A stretch of DNA of 64,000 nt, from positions 2,418,001 through 2,482,000 of the forward strand of contig CP091034.1 in assembly GCA_039725955.1 (NCBI GenBank), given 5' to 3'. This DNA comes from Sinorhizobium sp. B11. GTDB lineage: Bacteria; Pseudomonadota; Alphaproteobacteria; Rhizobiales; Rhizobiaceae. The translations under genes and the position numbers were made by a program. This document shows positions 59,258 through 64,000 of this stretch, in pieces; the stretch's first letter is position 1, and every line of letters begins with the position of its first letter. Below the pieces are notes generated by a model. The model saw only the letters and a list, made by a program, of their open reading frames with translations, searched no databases and had not been told where the DNA came from.

Positions 59258-60200
59258 ATGCGAATTTCCGTCGTCGGCGCCACGGGACGAGTCGGCGCCA
59301 AGCTGACCAGGACCCTGCTGAGATCAGGGCATCAGGTCAGAGCACTGTCGAGAGGCGGCCCGGCGCTTGACGCACTGGTCGAGCTCGGAGCAGAGCCATT
59401 CCTCGGAAGCTTCGACACGGGCGCGGGAGAGCTCGACCGGTTTTTTCCAGGGTGCGGATGCCGCGTTCCTGATGGTCAAGACCGATTGGAACAACATCGC
59501 GGGACACTACCCCGCCGTTGCCCGGCGCTTTGTCGATGCGCTCGAAAATTCCTCCGTCAAACTGGCCGTCAGCCTGACGGCCATGGGTTCGGACGTGAAG
59601 GGGAAAACGGGCCATTTCGAGTGCTTCCACGATCTGGACGAAAAGCTCAACGAACTCGGCAATATCGATCTCGTCCACCTGCGCGCCGCCTGGTTCATGG
59701 ATGACGTATCGGCATGGACGGGCCCGGTTGCCAGATACGGTCGCATTGCCTGGTTCTGCAAACCCGACTTGAAGATGCCCTGGGTGGCGACCGATGACAT
59801 CGCTTGGCTGGCAGCGAAGGAACTGACTAATCCGAGGGGCAGATGCCGCGTCTATCTCGAAGTCGGCTCGGAAGATGTCTCGATGAACGAACTGGCCGCG
59901 ATCATTGGCAGGGAGATCGGCAGGCCGGTGGAGTACCGATACATCGAGACGACCCGCAAAGACGTGGAGGCTGAATTTCTGGCGCGGTTCGGCACGCCGG
60001 AGAAATGGCAGGACGACACCCTGAGTGCCGACGCGTTGAACAATGGCATCGTAAGGTTCCATGGCGAGCACGAGGATCGCCCGAAATTGCCCACGACGAT
60101 GGAGGCGTTCATCGGTGACGTCTGGAAGCCGCGCTACCTGGAGGCGGTCGGAGCGGGAGACCAGCGAGAGACGTTTTTCATGTGGGCCGCCAGGGACTAG
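59258..60200 (+). pseudogene. NmrA/HSCARG-type NAD(P)-binding protein, frame broken by one base
   Basis: The first frame, from the ATG at 59258 (AAAGGAG upstream), reads MRISVVGATGRVGAKLTRTLLRSGHQVRALSRGG, a Rossmann NmrA-type start. After ELDRFF it shifts: T6 at 59441-59446 is one base too long. With five T the protein continues FFQGADAAFLMVKTDWNN to the end at 60200, about 313 residues in all. Later motifs (AAWFMDDV, PWVATDDIAWLAA, SMNELAAIIGREIGRPVEYRYI) confirm one gene. Divergent from the AraC gene, its probable regulator. Confidence 0.85.
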
Positions 60201-60280
60201 CGCTGGTTCTCTTGAATTGTCCCGGCAATTTTCTGTCCCTACCGGACGCTACCGCAAACTATTTTATTGCGGTAGCGATA

Positions 60281-60340
60281 TGACCGCAATTGGCGCAAGG
60301 CGGCCAACCCCAAAGTCGGCTGTCGGCCCGAAGCGGACAA
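60281..60340 (+). repeat. dispersed intergenic repeat, copy B
   Basis: TGACCGCAATTGGCGCAAGG, then CGGCCAACCC and GTCGGCTGTCGGCCCGAAGCGGAC. It is downstream of the broken plsY and is the best-preserved copy. Confidence 0.7.
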
Positions 60341-60365
60341 GCCGTAGGGTCGGACAACCTCCCAT

Positions 60366-61023
60366 TCACTTCCCCTGTCCCAACCGTGGCTCTGTACCTG
60401 CAACGAGCCTTTGAATGTTGGCCTGATGCCGAACAACGACGTAAAGCCCGCCAACAACTACGAGCAGTCGATAAGGAGTCGGGTGCTCCAGGCCGAAGAC
60501 GAGCACGATGGCGGTTAGTGCGGCAAGAATCGAACTGAATGAAACGAGACGGAAGGCCGCGAGCGTCAGAATCCATACAGCCGCTGCGCCAAGCCCCACA
60601 GGAACAGAGATCGCCAATAAGACGCCAAGACCAGTTGCAGCAGACTTTCCGCCCCTGAACCCCAACCATATTGAACGGCCATGGCCAAACAGCACCGCTA
60701 GGCCAGCAATACAGGTATACCAAGGCACTAAATACTGGGGGGGCAATGTCCGGCGATGATGTGAACGATGGCTGCGCGATCAGCCAGGAATAGTAGCGGG
60801 CGGCGAAGAGTATTGCCGCGGCGCCCTTCAGGACATCTACGACAAGCACACAGAAAGCTGGCCCTTTACCCAGGGTGCGCAATACGTTTGTCGCGCCGGT
60901 GGATTTCGACCCGTATTCCCTTATGTCAATGCCGCGAAGCATCCTTCCCATGAGGTATCCCGTTGGGATCGATCCGAGAAGATAAGCGATGAGCAATCCG
61001 CTACTGAGCGCAATCCAAACCAT
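60366..61023 (-). pseudogene. plsY: PlsY-type glycerol-3-phosphate acyltransferase, cyanobacterial-like, frame broken by one base
   Basis: The first frame (ATG 61021-61023) reads IAYLLGSIPTGYLMGRMLRG, IDIREYGSKSTGATNVLRTLGKGPA and VLVVDVLKGAAAILFAAR. The second frame reads VPWYTCIAGLAVLFGHGRSIWLGFRGGKSAATGLGVLLAISVPVG and ends NIQRLVAGTEPRLGQGK. Plus-strand G7 at 60737-60743 is one base too long; six restores the frame, giving ~218 residues. PlsY transfers acyl from acyl-phosphate to glycerol-3-phosphate in the membrane. The GSKSTGATNVLRTLGKGPA motif is the form I associate with cyanobacterial PlsY, not the rhizobial GSGNIGATNVLRTG. Confidence 0.85.
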
Positions 61024-61366
61024 AAGACTACCCGCTGCCGCTATCTCTAATAAGAGCGTTAGGGCATCCCTTCGGCACCAACGTCAAGTCTGCGATCGGC
61101 GTAAGGTTGCTCGAATATGGATGGCAGCTATCGGCCCCAAGCGGACATAGATGGTCGCATCGACCCGGGGCCTCCGTCGCCACATTCAATTTGTCATTGC
61201 CTGCGGGAGGTCGAGAATTCCTCCCGATTGACCGCCCCTCGGTTGTCGTGTCTATTGGTCGCCAGCATCCCGGCCCATGGCGTTTTGCTAGCTAGGCCAG
61301 TATTTTATTCCCGATCTGTCATGTTCATTTCAAGAATGGCTAACTTCCCGGAGGGGCGGCGCGATC
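61024..61366. other. non-coding gap with a partial repeat copy
   Basis: 61111-61148 (TCGAATATGG...GCTATCGGCCCCAAGCGGACAT) is a partial copy of the dispersed repeat. GGAGGGG at 61351-61357 is a possible but distant ribosome site for the next gene. Nothing else is recognised. Confidence 0.5.
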
Positions 61367-62578
61367 ATGGAACTGGCTAGATGTCGAGGACTCGCCGCAG
61401 CAATCGTCCTTTTTGTCACGGGCGCGGCGTTTGCCGGCGAAACGCCCACGCAAACTCAGCGCGTACAGAAAGCGCTGGACGCCTGGCTCGCGGAACGCTC
61501 ACCACTCGAGGGTGTCACCGGCATCGCCGCCTATGTCAGCCTTGGCGCATCAGGTCCGAACATCGAAGCCTTTGCAGGCAAGACCGGAAGAGCCGATGAC
61601 GATCCGCCGGTAGACCAGAATACCCTCTTCGCCATGGGCAGCACGTCGAAGTCTTTCGCCGCCGCAGTGATCCTGAAACTGGAAGCCCAAGGGCTCCTCT
61701 CCATCGATGACACGGTCGGAAAGTGGTTGCCGCAATATCCCGCCTGGGGCAGCGTCAGCATCCGCCGCCTTCTCGATATGACCAGTGGTATCCCGAATTA
61801 TTCCGAGACCGAATTCATTTCGCGCAGCTGGGTAGAGCAGCCGAAACGCGACTTGACCGCGGAAGAACTGATCGCCGCGGCATATCCCAACGGCAGCAAC
61901 AACCTGCCGGTCACCGAAGGGTACCACTACTCCAACACCAACTACATTCTCGCCGGCCTGATCGCAGCCAAGGCGACGGGCAAATCCTATCAGGAGCTTG
62001 TCCGTGAACTGGTGATCCAGCAGCACGGCCTCCACTCCACTTTCTACTCTCCGGGGGCCTACCCACCGGACGTGATCGCCCGGCTGGCGCACGGCTATTT
62101 CGAAAACACCGCTTGCGCCGAATACCAGCCGCCCGACTGCAAGGAGAGTTGGAACAAGCCGATGATCGGTCGCGACGTGCGTGAAGACAGCACCTCCTGG
62201 GCTCAGGCCGCCGGCGGCGCAATCTCCAACGCGCGCGATGTTACCCGCTGGATGCGCGCCGTGTTCGAAGGCCGTGTGGTGCCGCCCAAGCAACAGGCCG
62301 AATGGATGTCGATGGTTTCGACCAAGACAGGTGAACCGATCACGCAGGTCGGCGAGGAGCATCCTCAGGGCTTTGCCCTCGGCCTCGTGCAGGGCATGAT
62401 ACCGGGCGGCCCGGCCTGGTTCTATCAGGGAATGACCCTGGGCTATCGCACTCTTTATGTGTGGTACGAGAAGGATGGCATTCTGATCACCGTGCAGACC
62501 AACAGCCAGCCGAACGACGACGCAAACAAGCTTTCCGAGGCCGTCGAAGCAATCCATTCAGCGATCAAGACACAATAG
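61367..62578 (+). CDS. serine beta-lactamase-fold hydrolase (class C-like, secreted)
   Basis: 403 residues with a signal peptide (AAAIVLFVTGAAFAGE). Active-site motifs: STSK (S-x-x-K, in FAMGSTSKSFAAAVILK), YSN (in YHYSNTNYILAGLIA) and a later GMTLGYRT in place of KTG. The DMTSGIPNYSE segment is typical of D-alanyl-D-alanine carboxypeptidase/EstB-like proteins. A periplasmic esterase or peptidase is more likely than resistance, since AmpC-specific motifs are missing. Confidence 0.92.
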   Translation: MELARCRGLAAAIVLFVTGAAFAGETPTQTQRVQKALDAWLAERSPLEGVTGIAAYVSLGASGPNIEAFAGKTGRADDDPPVDQNTLFAMGSTSKSFAAAVILKLEAQGLLSIDDTVGKWLPQYPAWGSVSIRRLLDMTSGIPNYSETEFISRSWVEQPKRDLTAEELIAAAYPNGSNNLPVTEGYHYSNTNYILAGLIAAKATGKSYQELVRELVIQQHGLHSTFYSPGAYPPDVIARLAHGYFENTACAEYQPPDCKESWNKPMIGRDVREDSTSWAQAAGGAISNARDVTRWMRAVFEGRVVPPKQQAEWMSMVSTKTGEPITQVGEEHPQGFALGLVQGMIPGGPAWFYQGMTLGYRTLYVWYEKDGILITVQTNSQPNDDANKLSEAVEAIHSAIKTQ

Positions 62579-62932
62579 ACAATGGTCTCGATAAGGTTGG
62601 ACGGCCGAATTGGCCCGAAGGGCAGTCGACGCGTGCATCGCATGCCCTCGGTCACCACGGCAACATGGCAAGGCGCGATGGCGGGTATCTTCGCTCAGCA
62701 GTCGATGCTCACTTGAGAACACAGATTCCGTCCCGGAGGCAATCGATCTTGCGACGCTGGGCGCGGTCACGCTGATCAGCCCCACGACATACGCGCCCGC
62801 GCCTCGGCTGCTGTTCGTGCCGCCTTCGCGGACCGCCCCGGTATGACCGCTTCTGGCGCAAAGCGGCCAACCCTGAATGTCGGCTGTCGGCCAAAGCGGA
62901 CGTTTCGCAGCAAAGGCGGTCAGTGACGGTGC
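62579..62932. other. non-coding gap with repeat copy C
   Basis: Apart from the dispersed repeat at 62844-62903, I find no feature. Open frames in the first half have no ribosome site or family resemblance. Confidence 0.5.
62844..62903 (+). repeat. dispersed intergenic repeat, copy C
   Basis: TGACCGCTTCTGGCGCAAAG, then CGGCCAACCCTGAATGTCGG and CTGTCGGCCAAAGCGGACG. Nearly identical to copy D over about 55 bases. Confidence 0.75.
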
Positions 62933-63433
62933 CTAAAACGATCCGGCAGATCTCATGCGGGTGCAGAGTTCGACTGAGGGGAGTTTCACAATGGATGAAA
63001 CGGTCTGCGCAAAACCGTACTTATCGTTCAGCTCGGTCAACTGTGCTTCGGTTGGCTTAGGTTCCAAGTAGACATCTGTGAATTTGGCTGAACCGTCTGG
63101 GCTGAAGGTGAGCACCATCGTCAGCGAGGATGAAGAAAGGGCTCGCACAACCAAAACGTCATTCGGGCGCGGAATGAAAGCGAGCTTGTCTAATATCTCT
63201 CGGACCGTTCCATTCTCATGGAAAAACAGTCCGCCATCTTCGAACCGCCAATAGGGTCCTCTGCAATTTTCGCCGTAGACATATAGATCCGCTGCCTCAA
63301 GTCGCTCCACATTCTCGCGGTCCAGATCATCAGAGCATGATGTGAGAAGGCATGAAAGCAGGACCACCGATAGGAATGAGGAACGGCGACCGTTTTCGAT
63401 GTTTTGCAACGGGAGTTCAGTTGGCAAGGTCAA
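62933..63433 (-). CDS. putative lipoprotein
   Basis: 166 residues. SFLSVVLLSCLLTSC is a lipoprotein signal with lipobox L-L-T-S-C, preceded by a charged N-terminus. The mature part (LYVYGENCRGPYWRFEDGGLFFHENGTVREILDKLAFIPRPNDVLVV) is a small beta-rich domain without a known family. Composition is AT-richer than the average here, suggesting foreign origin. No adjacent partner. Confidence 0.7.
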   Translation of the reverse strand: MTLPTELPLQNIENGRRSSFLSVVLLSCLLTSCSDDLDRENVERLEAADLYVYGENCRGPYWRFEDGGLFFHENGTVREILDKLAFIPRPNDVLVVRALSSSSLTMVLTFSPDGSAKFTDVYLEPKPTEAQLTELNDKYGFAQTVSSIVKLPSVELCTRMRSAGSF

Positions 63434-63511
63434 GCATCCTCAACGTATGGTAGCTCACCATCGCATCGAGTTGTAAACGGTTGCTCCAGTTTATTTGCTT
63501 AAGGACAGATT

Positions 63512-63570
63512 AACGGCTGCTTCTGGCGCAAAGCGGCCAACCCTGAATATCGGCTGTCGCCCAAAGCCGC
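63512..63570 (+). repeat. dispersed intergenic repeat, copy D
   Basis: AACGGCTGCTTCTGGCGCAAAG, then CGGCCAACCCTGAATATCGG and CTGTCGCCCAAAGC. It ends 11 bp from the end of the HAD gene. Confidence 0.7.
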
Positions 63571-63580
63571 CGCAATCCCT

Positions 63581-64000
63581 TCACGCCACAGTACGGTCAG
63601 CCGAGGCCGCGAGGATCAGCTCGCAGACGGCGTTGAGGTCGCTGACAATACCGGTGCAGAGGGATTGGATTTCCGGCGTTGGGTGAAGAAGGTCGGGGAC
63701 CATGAAGGTCATCATTCCGGCCGCCGAGGCCGAGCGAACGCCATTGTAGGAATCTTCCAGCGCGAGGCACAGGGCGGGATTGACGCCCAGTCTCTTCGCA
63801 GCAGTCAGGAACGGATCGGGCATGGGTTTGCTTGCCGCGTAGTCTCCGTATGCAATGACCGCATCGAAACGGCCTTCCAGACCATGAGCCGAAAGATGGC
63901 TCCGAACGGTAGAGTGGGCCGACGACGTTGCGATGCCTCGCGGCAGTTCGAGCTGATCGAGGACATCGAGGAGTTCGAGAACGCCGGGCTTCAGCTGGAG
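63581..64000 (-). CDS. HAD-family phosphatase, 5' end cut by window
   Basis: The minus-strand frame is open to base 64000. KPGVLELLDVLDQ, IATSSAHSTVRSHLSAHGLEGRFDAVIAYGDYAASKPMPDPFLTAAKRLGVNPALCLALEDSYNGVRSASAAGMMTFMVPD is the C-terminal two thirds of a phosphoglycolate phosphatase/beta-phosphoglucomutase-like HAD protein: motif II Ser (TSS), motif III Lys (SKP) and motif IV ED. The motif I Asp lies outside the window. Substrate unknown. Confidence 0.92.
   Translation of the reverse strand, partial: LQLKPGVLELLDVLDQLELPRGIATSSAHSTVRSHLSAHGLEGRFDAVIAYGDYAASKPMPDPFLTAAKRLGVNPALCLALEDSYNGVRSASAAGMMTFMVPDLLHPTPEIQSLCTGIVSDLNAVCELILAASADRTVA

Noticed and set aside
61367..62578. AmpC beta-lactamase
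   Set aside because: It shares the STSK and YSN motifs, but the KTG box and other AmpC-specific segments are missing, so a resistance claim is not supported.

Overview
The window is 64 kb of GC-rich DNA with dense, short, mostly leader-less-looking operons. The gene content points to an alphaproteobacterium of the Rhizobiaceae (Rhizobium/Agrobacterium/Ensifer group). The markers are a napEFDABC periplasmic nitrate reductase operon in the rhizobial gene order, a BA14K-type protein, an HWE histidine kinase, a cold-shock gene next to rpsU, and several small proteins of a rhizobial type. The genus is inferred from gene content and is not proven. No rRNA, tRNA, CRISPR array, integrase or insertion sequence was recognised.

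Layout. 0-5 kb: a hydrolase fragment, an ArsR-SRPBCC pair with a palindromic operator over its start codon, a quinone oxidoreductase divergent from a LysR regulator, and small secreted proteins (DUF4142, MliC-type lysozyme inhibitor). 5-11 kb: an alpha/beta hydrolase and the nap operon on the minus strand behind a perfect FNR/FixK box; napA carries a one-base insertion. 11-18 kb: DUF805, a glutathione transferase, a two-component flavin monooxygenase set (monooxygenase, flavin reductase, cupin) with a GntR regulator, an LssY_C protein and a GltS glutamate carrier. 18-30 kb: a run of small regulator/enzyme pairs (HxlR-SDR, MarR-methyltransferase-thioesterase, HxlR-hypothetical, MarR-VOC, YafY-RidA, HxlR-GST, AraC-GyrI). 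30-36 kb: BA14K, a methyltransferase, and the csp/rpsU group. 36-46 kb: phosphodiester glycosidase-like protein, isochorismatase-fold hydrolase, AraC and alpha/beta hydrolase, GMC oxidoreductase, TetR with two small membrane proteins. 46-54 kb: an Abi/HEPN-like gene divergent from a probable small RNA, DUF1003, a PHB-depolymerase-type esterase, ilvD, and a class III nucleotidyl cyclase with TPRs.

54-64 kb looks like a zone of gene turnover. It holds two orphan immunity-type genes, an HWE kinase-receiver hybrid, an arginase remnant, an NmrA-family gene and a plsY (of a type I associate with cyanobacteria) that are both frameshifted in homopolymers, a serine beta-lactamase-fold protein, a lipoprotein, a HAD phosphatase cut by the window end, and at least four copies of a ~60-bp dispersed repeat.

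Most regulator genes sit back to back with the gene they probably control, and visible inverted or direct repeats lie in several of the gaps. The three frame disruptions (napA, the NmrA gene, plsY) are each repaired by removing one base from a homopolymer. That makes sequencing or assembly error a serious alternative to true gene decay.
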